From contig NZ_JARXHX010000019.1 in NCBI RefSeq assembly GCF_031127835.1, positions 1-64,000 of the forward strand: a DNA stretch of 64,000 nucleotides, in the 5' to 3' direction. A program made the translations under genes and the position numbers. Shown one piece after another: positions 26,827-35,291 of this stretch. Source of the DNA: Pelagicoccus sp. SDUM812002. GTDB lineage: Bacteria > Verrucomicrobiota > Verrucomicrobiia > Opitutales > Opitutaceae. Numbering within the stretch: position 1 is the stretch's first letter; the number at the start of each line of letters is the position of its first letter. Below the pieces are notes generated by a model. That model had not been told where the DNA came from, ran no database searches, and saw only the letters and a program-made list of their open reading frames with translations.

Positions 26827-29800
26827 AGCGCACCTTCCTCGCTCACGAAAATATAGCCACCAGCGGGTGGCACCTCTAACCTAGCAGAAACGCCATTCGG
26901 CCAACGAATTCTAAGTTCTGCATCGTGAGAAGCTTCGTCCGGGATAGTCAGAAACACTGTCGCGGATGATTGGCTGGCGTATCCACCACCTGCACTCACT
27001 TCCCAAACCTGCACGATCCGACTTTCGGAAACGAGCTCGATCCGACTGCCGACCCCGTTTGGATTGCCCTCCTTTCCACGCAGCTGGAGCGCTACAGCTC
27101 GCGTTCCATCCGATCGATTCAAGAACGCCAAGCTCTCTTGGTTGTTCCGACTAGCCAACAAATCCGGACGAGCATCCCCATCGAAATCAGCCACCACTAA
27201 GGCCTTGACGTTCCCAGGCACAGAAAATCCACTTTTCAGTAAAGACAGAGGTTCGAAATCTCCACATCCATCTCCCAGCAAAATATAGCCCAGACCGCCG
27301 TCGAAACGACCCAGAGTAGGATTTGCAGAGTAGTCATTGCCGACAAGCGCCAAATCCTGCGATCCATCACCGTTGAAGTCCGCCACAGCGATTCCCTGCG
27401 CCGGAAAAGCCTGAGCCAAACGAGGCAATGGAATGAAAGAAAATCCTCCAGCTTTTTGACTCATTAATACACCACTTCGTAGCTCATTTGCACTGTAGAG
27501 CTGGGCTTTCTCAATTTCGTTCGCTCCGAAGATCTCTTCTACAGTAGAGGCAGCATAGACATCGTTGGATGGGAAACTCTTTAGAACTTGGGGTATCTTC
27601 GCCGCAATCTCAGTTCGTCCAAAGACGGGCAAAATTTCGCCTTCTACATTATACGACAGGATAAGTTGAGGATTTCCGCTCCCTGCAAAATCGCCTGAAT
27701 ACAAGTGCATGGGGAATTCCCGACTCGCCGAAAAGATAGTATTCAATCCTTGATTACCTAGGACATAATCCAGTCTTCCATCTTTGTTGAAGTCACCTGA
27801 AGCAACAGAAGTCCACAAGCCAAGACCTGCAGAATCAAATCCCCACTTATCGGATACATTCTCAAATATTTCGCCTTCGATATTTCTAAACGCAAGCACG
27901 CCGCCCCATTCCAAAGTCAGGATAAGATCGATCCAGCCATCGTTGTCCACATCGCTTGCTAACGCCGACGTGACTAAACCGATCTCCGCGAGATCTGGAT
28001 TCATGTCATCAATTATATTCTCGAACCTGTTTCCTTTTCGAGACAGCAATGCACTGATGGCAGGTTCCGGATAAAAACCCGGATACAATCGTCCCCCCAA
28101 GAAGACATCCAAGGTACCGTTCCTATCAAAATCAGCCGCGACTGCCGCTCCTACACTGATCGGCACCTCGGGCAACATCCCCTTTGCAGCGCGCGAAAAA
28201 AATCCCTTTCCATCGTTGATCCAAAGTGTTGGCTGATATTCCGGCTCTTCACCCATAAGCGCTGCGCCTCCCGCCGTCAGGAGCAAGTCGTTGAGGCCAT
28301 CCCCATTCGCATCGAAAATAAGCGGAGCCCCACCATTTATAGGAGGAGGCATGGAAAGCTCACCCGTATTCAAATCTTCATATACTTCCTCCTTGGCGAC
28401 AAGCACCTTGGCACCATCCTTTGCCGTAGCCGCAAATACGATTTCGTCCCTCCCGTTACCGTTCAAGTCACCAACAGCTAATCCAGGCCCTCTACGGTTG
28501 AAACCGCGATACAGGAGCGGCTGCGTCACGGTTCCCTCCAAAACTTCCTCAGTTTTTTTCACTTCCAATCCTAGACGATTACCAACCTGCTCAAATAAGG
28601 GGTTAGCAACCAGCGCATCGACCTCTTCGCCAGCGATCACTCCGCTCACTTCCTCGATCGTATATCGATATCCTGCCTTCAGATTTCTTACGCTTTGAAC
28701 GCCTCCACTCGGCCAGAATATTCTCAACTCCTCGACCTCGGCTTCCGCTCCCAATCCAAAGTGGGCGACCGGTTCACTCGTGGAAAGATAACCACGTGCC
28801 AATACCAGCTGACGCGCCTGAGTGCCCTTTGCTGTAGTCGCTTCGATCCTAGCTCCTATACCATAGCGATTTGAATCAACTCCTCGCAGGGCAATCACAA
28901 TGTTATTCCCCTGCTCGTTGTCATTTCGCAACACGGTCGCTCCCTCTTTATAATTAGAAAAGACCAAGTCTAAGTCTCCATCACCATCCAAGTCGCCAAA
29001 TGCCGACCCAAAGCTCACCCCAAACTTATCGAGCCCCCATTTTTCTCCAACTTCTTCAAAAACCAGATCGCCTCGATTGACGTATGCCAAATTCGTTTGG
29101 GAGAGAACTGGGCTCATCTTGGTAATTTGGATACGTTGCATAACATTCGTCGCTTTCAGCTTCTTGACTATAAAATCGAGATTGTTGTGCTCTCGGTCCA
29201 TCCCATTGGTAACGAATAAATCAAGACGCCCGTCACTATCGAGGTCTTCAAAGCGAGTGGACCATGTCCAATTCGTTCCTTCCAAACCCGCGAGGTGAGC
29301 TACCTCCATACTACGTTCGGTTCGCGTATTCAGATACAGTGCATTGCTGTGCACTTGTATTGCGGTATTCAGTTTAAGATTTTCGCTGTCTGGTAACATG
29401 CCTCGCGTATCGACTAAGCCTCGCTGGGAAAACTCATGAGTAACACCCGCCATATCCGTCACGAAAAAATCGACATCTCCGTCGTTATCAATGTCTCCCA
29501 AGTCTGCCCCCATTGAGGAGAATGGCGTATGTGGCAATGCTTCGTCGATCGCGTTGTAAAAGGTGCCGTCGCCATTGTTTCGATACAATATATCTGCCGG
29601 AGCAAAGTCGTTCGCAACATACAAATCCGGCCAGCCATCGTGGTTCTGATCCCACCAAGTCGCGGAGTGGCCTTGCGTTCGCCGCTTCAAAATTCCCGCG
29701 GCATTTGTCACGTCTTCGAAGGTTCCGTCACCCCGGTTGCGAAACAAATAATCTCGTTGCCCTTCAATATTCGCTACCGAATCCAAAATATTAGTCTGTA

Positions 29801-30377
29801 TGTAAACGTCCAGCCAACCATCGCGATCGAAATCGGCAAAGCAACCCATCCCCGAAGAATCGACCACAGCGAGACCACGCCGCTCTGCTTCTTCTCTAAA
29901 ACTACCGTCTCCAAGATTCATATACAACAGGTTAGGCGCGTCGAAGCGGCAGATGTACAAATCGAGTAGTCCGTCATTATCGACATCCACAAACGATACC
30001 CCCTGCTTCCAAATCCCGCTGTTATCCTCGAGACCAGCAGCTACCGTGACATCTTCGAATTTCCACCCCCCGAGATTTCGAAACAATCGCCCGGATTCCA
30101 CTTTGCTCACCACGAAAAGATCTGGCTTTCCATCGTTGTCGTAATCGCCAATAGCGACTCCGGTTCCAATTGCTCCAACGTTATATTCGCTATGAAGGCT
30201 ACCCCACATTCGCGGGTCGTCGTAACGGTTACTGGTTACGATTCCAGTGAGCTCTGGACTCAGTTCCGTGAACATCGTTTCATCGCCTTGGACAGACCGT
30301 TCGGAGAATGGTACAATCGAAGGTTCATTCGCTTGCAAGGAACTTGCCATCAACACTATAGGTAGTAACGCTTTCAT
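26823..30377 (-). CDS. Giant secreted FG-GAP/VCBS repeat protein with two ASPIC/UnbV domains
   Basis: From the ATG at 30377 the protein is 1184 residues with a signal peptide (about 1-16, LPIVLMASSLQA). About 14 calcium-loop repeats of the form D-x-D-x-D-G-x-x-D-hydrophobic are visible (DYDNDGKPDLF, DVDNDGLLDLY, DLDSDGRLDLF, DVDNDGWIDLI and others). These form beta-propeller blades in two blocks. Each block ends in an ASPIC/UnbV module: one in the middle (GIGARIEATTAKG ... HFGLG ... IFWPSG) and one at the C-terminus (GVGSRIELVSE ... IRWPNG). The layout is an internally duplicated CRTAC1-like protein. A paralogue lies at 49784-53356. The function is not known; extracellular binding or adhesion is plausible. 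It is divergent from a GT-C-like membrane protein (147-bp gap). Confidence 0.82.
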   Translation of the reverse strand: MKALLPIVLMASSLQANEPSIVPFSERSVQGDETMFTELSPELTGIVTSNRYDDPRMWGSLHSEYNVGAIGTGVAIGDYDNDGKPDLFVVSKVESGRLFRNLGGWKFEDVTVAAGLEDNSGIWKQGVSFVDVDNDGLLDLYICRFDAPNLLYMNLGDGSFREEAERRGLAVVDSSGMGCFADFDRDGWLDVYIQTNILDSVANIEGQRDYLFRNRGDGTFEDVTNAAGILKRRTQGHSATWWDQNHDGWPDLYVANDFAPADILYRNNGDGTFYNAIDEALPHTPFSSMGADLGDIDNDGDVDFFVTDMAGVTHEFSQRGLVDTRGMLPDSENLKLNTAIQVHSNALYLNTRTERSMEVAHLAGLEGTNWTWSTRFEDLDSDGRLDLFVTNGMDREHNNLDFIVKKLKATNVMQRIQITKMSPVLSQTNLAYVNRGDLVFEEVGEKWGLDKFGVSFGSAFGDLDGDGDLDLVFSNYKEGATVLRNDNEQGNNIVIALRGVDSNRYGIGARIEATTAKGTQARQLVLARGYLSTSEPVAHFGLGAEAEVEELRIFWPSGGVQSVRNLKAGYRYTIEEVSGVIAGEEVDALVANPLFEQVGNRLGLEVKKTEEVLEGTVTQPLLYRGFNRRGPGLAVGDLNGNGRDEIVFAATAKDGAKVLVAKEEVYEDLNTGELSMPPPINGGAPLIFDANGDGLNDLLLTAGGAALMGEEPEYQPTLWINDGKGFFSRAAKGMLPEVPISVGAAVAADFDRNGTLDVFLGGRLYPGFYPEPAISALLSRKGNRFENIIDDMNPDLAEIGLVTSALASDVDNDGWIDLILTLEWGGVLAFRNIEGEIFENVSDKWGFDSAGLGLWTSVASGDFNKDGRLDYVLGNQGLNTIFSASREFPMHLYSGDFAGSGNPQLILSYNVEGEILPVFGRTEIAAKIPQVLKSFPSNDVYAASTVEEIFGANEIEKAQLYSANELRSGVLMSQKAGGFSFIPLPRLAQAFPAQGIAVADFNGDGSQDLALVGNDYSANPTLGRFDGGLGYILLGDGCGDFEPLSLLKSGFSVPGNVKALVVADFDGDARPDLLASRNNQESLAFLNRSDGTRAVALQLRGKEGNPNGVGSRIELVSESRIVQVWEVSAGGGYASQSSATVFLTIPDEASHDAELRIRWPNGVSARLEVPPAGGYIFVSEEGAL

Positions 30378-30524
30378 GCTCGCATTGGTTGTGAGAGGCT
30401 GGGTAGTCTTCAAACCTTCATTCATAATCCTCGTTGACTGAACCGAGGTAAACCAGTCGAGTCAAGGGCTAGGAAACGTCCAAAGATCGCCAAGCTCCGA
30501 CACCAAAAACACTCCCTTTCAACG

Positions 30525-33014
30525 ATGTCCGCTACCTCCTCCGACACGCCAAGCTCACTCAAAAAATTCCTCCCCCACGCATGGTGGATTGCCCTTGTCA
30601 TTGCGTTTGCCATTCACTGGACAGCCACAGAACGACGCATCGATCGAGTCCTTGAGATAAGCAGCACCCCGACCTGGTCAGCCGACCGACCAGAGATAGA
30701 CCCGCAGAGCCCCACCGGATTCGAACACGGACAGCGTTCTCTGATTATCCCGGGACACCACAATGCTAGTTATTTCTGGATAATAGAGGCCCAAGAAGCT
30801 GCCCACACGGGCAATCTTCGTATTCGCGAGGTCACATACGACGCGATGCCCGACGGACGCACAATCGACCGCACCTCTCCTTACCGGCTTTGGCTTATAT
30901 CTGTCGGTTGGTTACACTCCTTGGCCAACGGGGAATCCCTAGGGTATTCTATAGAGCGAGGCACTCTCTGGGCCGACCCTGCACTACTCGCATTGATGCT
31001 CGTCTTTGGCTCAGTCTATTCTGCGCGCTATTTCGGAAGCTTAGCTTCCGTTGGGTACAGCCTCGCCTGCGTATCCATTTTTCCACTCGCCGCCAATTTT
31101 CAACCGGGCGCCCCTGATCCACACTCCCTTTCCTGGGTGCTCGCCCTAGCTGGAATTCTTCCTCTCCTCGCAGCCTTGCAAGAAAACAAGCGGATTGGCA
31201 GACCCAATTTACACTTCGTTTGCGCGGGCGCCATCTCAGGCTTGGGCGTCTGGACCGACGCAAGCAGCGGCATGCCGGTCCTGCTCTCCCTCTTTCTTGG
31301 CGGGCTGGCGAGCGAGTTCCTACGTTCCCGAGAGCATGCAACTTTTTCTCCTCGGGCCAACGGCTGGAGAGTTTGGGGCTCTTCTGCTGCAGCAGTGATC
31401 CTGATGGGAGGTTTATTCGAAAAACTACCCGAGTACCTCTCTCTGTCACTTAACTCCGTAAATCCAATACAGGCACTCATCGCCCTCGGATTTGGAGAAT
31501 TCTTACGCAACTTTTCTTTACTGCTGAAGCATGGGAGAAGCGGGCTCGGCAAGGTCAGCCTCACATTACTGGGTATGTCATCCTTGGCTCTGCTCATTTG
31601 GCCGATTGTTGGAGCAATCAGCGAATCCGGCTCTCTCCTCGCGGCGGATTTCTACGCCCGGGAGCTGGCTAATCACCCCAACGGCACCATAGCCTCGAGC
31701 CTAGGCACATGGATCAACGAGAAAGGACAAGGAGCTGCTAAGTTCACCACACTGCTTCCTGCAGCTCTAGTATTTGTTGCCGGACTACGAATGGTACAAA
31801 ACAGAAGCAATACCGCCAGATCGACCCAGATCGCGCTCGCTTTGGTTGCTGTCCTGCTAGCACTAATCCTCGGCTACTTTGAGCTTCGCTGGTGGAATCT
31901 CTTCAATGCGTTTTCTCTTGCTCTCGTGGTCAGCTTGCTCGCGGACGCGAAAACTTGGAAACAAAGCAAACTGCTACCGCGATTCGCGATCCTCCTTCTA
32001 CTCGTGCCAGGGCTGCTGCTCGGCTACCCGGAAACGGCAAATGGAAGTGCAGCAGAAAACCTCTCGCAGTCTGACAAACAAGCTCTTGTAGGCCGCGACT
32101 ATTCCTACTGGCTAAACGAAAGACGCGGAGAAGACACCCCCGTCGTGCTGTCCACGCACATATTTTCTAACTTACTCGCTTACTATGGAGGGTTTGGGAC
32201 TATCCTCTCTAGCGACGATGGATACGAAGAAGGGTACCGATCAGCAGTACGTATCCTCAGCACTAATACGATCCAAGAGGCAACCATCCTTCTCAACGAC
32301 AAAGGTATCACCCACATAGTTCTGCCGCTGTGGGATCCTATACTCGATCGAATGGTTCAAGTTGGAACGGGGGTTGACCCCGGCGAAATACTGCCACCCT
32401 CGGCCTTCGCAGTGTCATTACGCGAGTGGGACTTCCCACTCTGGCTCCAACCACTCGCCTACTCGACCCCCAAAACCGGCGATTTCGCGAGCTTCGAGAT
32501 TCGCAGCTTTGCGCTTGGACCGGAGCAGGAAGAGGAACTCAGACTCAGCCGCTTAGCCGACCTTTTTGTCGAAGGCGGCGAGAGTTGGAGCTATCGAGCA
32601 ATGCGCGAAGGCCTCAAAGCCTATCCCCGCAGTCCGGCCGCCCTCGGAGCCATTGCCAACATCGAACTCGCTTCACAAAACAGGGTTGCACTCGAAGAGA
32701 CACTTGAAACGTTAATCCCCTATCTCTCCCGCCGCTCAGCTCGAAACTTGCCTACCGATCGCCGGGTTAGTCTAGCGATACTGCTCGCTCGAACCAAACG
32801 CATCGAGCTAGCCAAGGAACAGCTCTCGAAATCCATGGAAAATTTGGATACAGATACACTTCGCTTTCTCACTCCAAACACAGTCGCCAGCTTAGTTCTC
32901 CTTTCACGTTCCTTAGATGTTCAGTTCCCCAACGACGAGACTATTAAGTTGGCTAACGAATTGCTGCCACCCGATATTCGAGAACAACTAGCGTCAGTAA
33001 TTGCTCCAAAATAG
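30525..33014 (+). CDS. Large polytopic membrane protein, STT3/GT-C-like, with soluble C-terminal domain
   Basis: An 829-residue protein. An N-terminal membrane helix (about 20-35) precedes a loop containing short acidic/aromatic clusters, then about 10 further hydrophobic segments up to residue about 510. A soluble C-terminal half follows, whose last 150 residues look alpha-helical and TPR-like (PRSPAALGAIANIELASQNRVALEETLETL). The loop PGAPDPHSLSW, the sequence GYFELRWWNLFNAF and the post-membrane region around HIFSNLLAYYGGFGTILSSDDG resemble STT3-type oligosaccharyltransferases (GT66 topology). The canonical WWDYG is not present; YSYWLNERRG occupies the corresponding place. An integral-membrane glycosyl- or oligosaccharyltransferase is an inference. 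It is divergent from the FG-GAP giant. Confidence 0.45.
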   Translation: MSATSSDTPSSLKKFLPHAWWIALVIAFAIHWTATERRIDRVLEISSTPTWSADRPEIDPQSPTGFEHGQRSLIIPGHHNASYFWIIEAQEAAHTGNLRIREVTYDAMPDGRTIDRTSPYRLWLISVGWLHSLANGESLGYSIERGTLWADPALLALMLVFGSVYSARYFGSLASVGYSLACVSIFPLAANFQPGAPDPHSLSWVLALAGILPLLAALQENKRIGRPNLHFVCAGAISGLGVWTDASSGMPVLLSLFLGGLASEFLRSREHATFSPRANGWRVWGSSAAAVILMGGLFEKLPEYLSLSLNSVNPIQALIALGFGEFLRNFSLLLKHGRSGLGKVSLTLLGMSSLALLIWPIVGAISESGSLLAADFYARELANHPNGTIASSLGTWINEKGQGAAKFTTLLPAALVFVAGLRMVQNRSNTARSTQIALALVAVLLALILGYFELRWWNLFNAFSLALVVSLLADAKTWKQSKLLPRFAILLLLVPGLLLGYPETANGSAAENLSQSDKQALVGRDYSYWLNERRGEDTPVVLSTHIFSNLLAYYGGFGTILSSDDGYEEGYRSAVRILSTNTIQEATILLNDKGITHIVLPLWDPILDRMVQVGTGVDPGEILPPSAFAVSLREWDFPLWLQPLAYSTPKTGDFASFEIRSFALGPEQEEELRLSRLADLFVEGGESWSYRAMREGLKAYPRSPAALGAIANIELASQNRVALEETLETLIPYLSRRSARNLPTDRRVSLAILLARTKRIELAKEQLSKSMENLDTDTLRFLTPNTVASLVLLSRSLDVQFPNDETIKLANELLPPDIREQLASVIAPK

Positions 33015-33182
33015 AGATCCCGAATTTGATATCTCAAAGGGGGCTGGTGATAACCCATAAAACTCGACGCTTGAACCATTCGTACATCGCGTCTCAATCG
33101 TCGGAGTACCAACCCATGCAGAACACTGATGCAACTAGACCGGCGCCTCCAGTCGCCATTCGCCCGGAACTCGAATGAAAAA

Positions 33183-35072
33183 CTACTTGAATGCAGCTTT
33201 TAGAACGCTCTGTGCTCGATCAAAAGCTTCAAAACGTTTTACTCCATCAAGTCCGGCACCGTACCAGTCGCCAAAATATGGTTTCACCGTCGTTCCAGCC
33301 TTCTTCAGGGTCTTGATGAATCGCGTCGCTTGAGCGGTATTTTCGCCGGGAGACCATTTTCCGTAGCAGACGAATGCAAACTTTGGATACGTTTCGATGT
33401 CGCTCACAGTTTGAAAGGAAAGTACATCTTCTCGAGGCATCCCACTCCAACTCGAGGCAAATGGTAAATCCACTCCAGCTCTCGCATCATTCCCCGTTTT
33501 CTCGTCCAGAGCGGCCTCCATATCATAAACACCGTTTATGCACAGAACCGCTCGGTACCTGTTCGGCGAAAGCTTGCCAGCGTAGGAGGCTGCCCATGCT
33601 CCAGCGCCTTCGCCTCCGATCGCTACCTTTTCGGGATCTGCAACTCCAGCTGCCACGAAAGCCTCAACCACATCCTCGATGTCACGAAACATCTTTGACA
33701 CTCCATCCTTGGTGTTCTTGTCCGCTGCTAAAGGCCCAAGCAGCCCTTCACTTCCGCGATAGTTTATTCGTATTACGATAGAACCGGAAGCAGCGAAGTA
33801 ATTTGCTTCGGGCGACCATTCCAACCTATCCAAACCTCCCCATACTTGCGGTCTGATCCAAACCAGAACAGGTGCCTTCCCATCCGAAAATGCCGAGGGG
33901 GTCGTCACTACGACCGAGAGTATGTCCCCCTCTCTATTCGGAATATTGAAGAGCTTGTTCGTGCCCACCTCATCAGGTGAGATCTTGCCGCCACCGTTTG
34001 CGACTACATACACAGACTTAAGCGAGTGCTGAACCAAACAGACTTGGCGCGGCAACATTGGAAAAGTACGTTCCACCAAAACCCTATCTCCGCTTAAGCT
34101 CAAATCCAGGATACGGTTCACGGACCCCACCAGGATCTCGTCGACCTGTTGCTGGTTCTTCTGGTACTTGGGGCTCAACCAGAAGCTCTGCGTCTGAAAT
34201 CCCTGGAGGTGAAAGCCAGCGATGTTCCCCGTCGTGGCATCGAAGGCTACATCTCCGTAGTCTCCAAACGAATACAAAGAATTCGAAGTTAACGTTTTGG
34301 TAAGCTTGTCCGCGTCGATATCGTACACCACAAGGGAAGACCCGTCCCCGCCAAAATCGCCGGCTGCAACCACCTGACTGCTCGTACCATGAACTCCGAA
34401 TACGCGCACCCAAGGCTGCAGCCCAGTCAGCTTGAGCTCTTCTCCACCGTCACCAATGCGGAACCAAGCTTCTGTCTCTCCTTCGCCCCCAGTTTTTTTG
34501 ACTAAGCGAAGCTTCCCCTCAGCATCAAAAAAAGCTTCCAGCGTCTTGGATTTGACTTCGTAAATCGTTTCCGCGGACGACTCCCCCTTCTCTGCATCGT
34601 AAGCTACCAGACGCGACCACTCGGGTTCGCCGTCTTCGGAAGTCTCTTTGACGATAAAACGAGTAGTGCCGCGAATCGTCGTTAACAGAGATCGCTTCCC
34701 CTCTTTCTTCCATCGCTCCGGGTATTTGTCTCCCAAACTAAAAACGTAAAGACCGTTGCCGGAATCGAGATTCGAGGTAAGAATCAGCTTTTGACTGTTT
34801 AGCCACCGCATGCCGGTGACATCCGTGTGGCCACCTTTGCCGTTGCTCAAATGAGTCAGATCGAGCTTGAAGTTATCGGTTTCAGCGATCTTTACGATCA
34901 CGTCGCCGCCCACCGGACGTTCAACCATCGCCACATGCCCTCCATCTGGGGAGAGCTGGACGAAGTCGAAAACGTCAGGCAATAGAAACTTGGAGTCGTC
35001 GTTCGCAGCGTGCAGAGCGACTCCAAGCGCGAGGGATATTTGGAAAACGAGTATACTTCTGACGGGGATCAT
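33183..35072 (-). CDS. Secreted S9 (prolyl oligopeptidase-like) protein lacking the catalytic triad
   Basis: From the ATG at 35072 the protein is 629 residues with a signal peptide (about 1-23, SLALGVALHAA). An N-terminal seven-bladed-propeller-like part (about 30-370) precedes an alpha/beta-hydrolase-like domain (about 380-629) of the peptidase S9 fold. The nucleophile elbow, normally G-x-S-x-G-G, reads GGEGAG, so the Ser is Glu. The codon GAA is unambiguous near 33600. The segment where the catalytic Asp should follow CYGKW reads SPGEN, and the C-terminal His position reads DWYGAG. All three triad residues are therefore absent and peptidase activity is unlikely. It may bind peptides or act as a scaffold. 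It is unpaired, convergent with the GT-C-like gene, and no terminator was identified. Confidence 0.75.
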   Translation of the reverse strand: MIPVRSILVFQISLALGVALHAANDDSKFLLPDVFDFVQLSPDGGHVAMVERPVGGDVIVKIAETDNFKLDLTHLSNGKGGHTDVTGMRWLNSQKLILTSNLDSGNGLYVFSLGDKYPERWKKEGKRSLLTTIRGTTRFIVKETSEDGEPEWSRLVAYDAEKGESSAETIYEVKSKTLEAFFDAEGKLRLVKKTGGEGETEAWFRIGDGGEELKLTGLQPWVRVFGVHGTSSQVVAAGDFGGDGSSLVVYDIDADKLTKTLTSNSLYSFGDYGDVAFDATTGNIAGFHLQGFQTQSFWLSPKYQKNQQQVDEILVGSVNRILDLSLSGDRVLVERTFPMLPRQVCLVQHSLKSVYVVANGGGKISPDEVGTNKLFNIPNREGDILSVVVTTPSAFSDGKAPVLVWIRPQVWGGLDRLEWSPEANYFAASGSIVIRINYRGSEGLLGPLAADKNTKDGVSKMFRDIEDVVEAFVAAGVADPEKVAIGGEGAGAWAASYAGKLSPNRYRAVLCINGVYDMEAALDEKTGNDARAGVDLPFASSWSGMPREDVLSFQTVSDIETYPKFAFVCYGKWSPGENTAQATRFIKTLKKAGTTVKPYFGDWYGAGLDGVKRFEAFDRAQSVLKAAFK

Positions 35073-35291
35073 GGGGTAGAAGAAACGAGGTTTGGGGCGA
35101 GACATCGGGTCTCGAAACGCCATGGCAAAGAATCATTACCGCCATGATCGTTGTCGTATCCCGACGTCGGTTGCGTGATGAATCGATAAATCGATTCAAG
35201 GACCCAGAAAAACGAGAGCCCGCATATTCGGCAAAACTAATCGTTCTAAATTTTGCGCTTCGGAAGCAAGATCCTCCAGCGCCCCTGAAGT

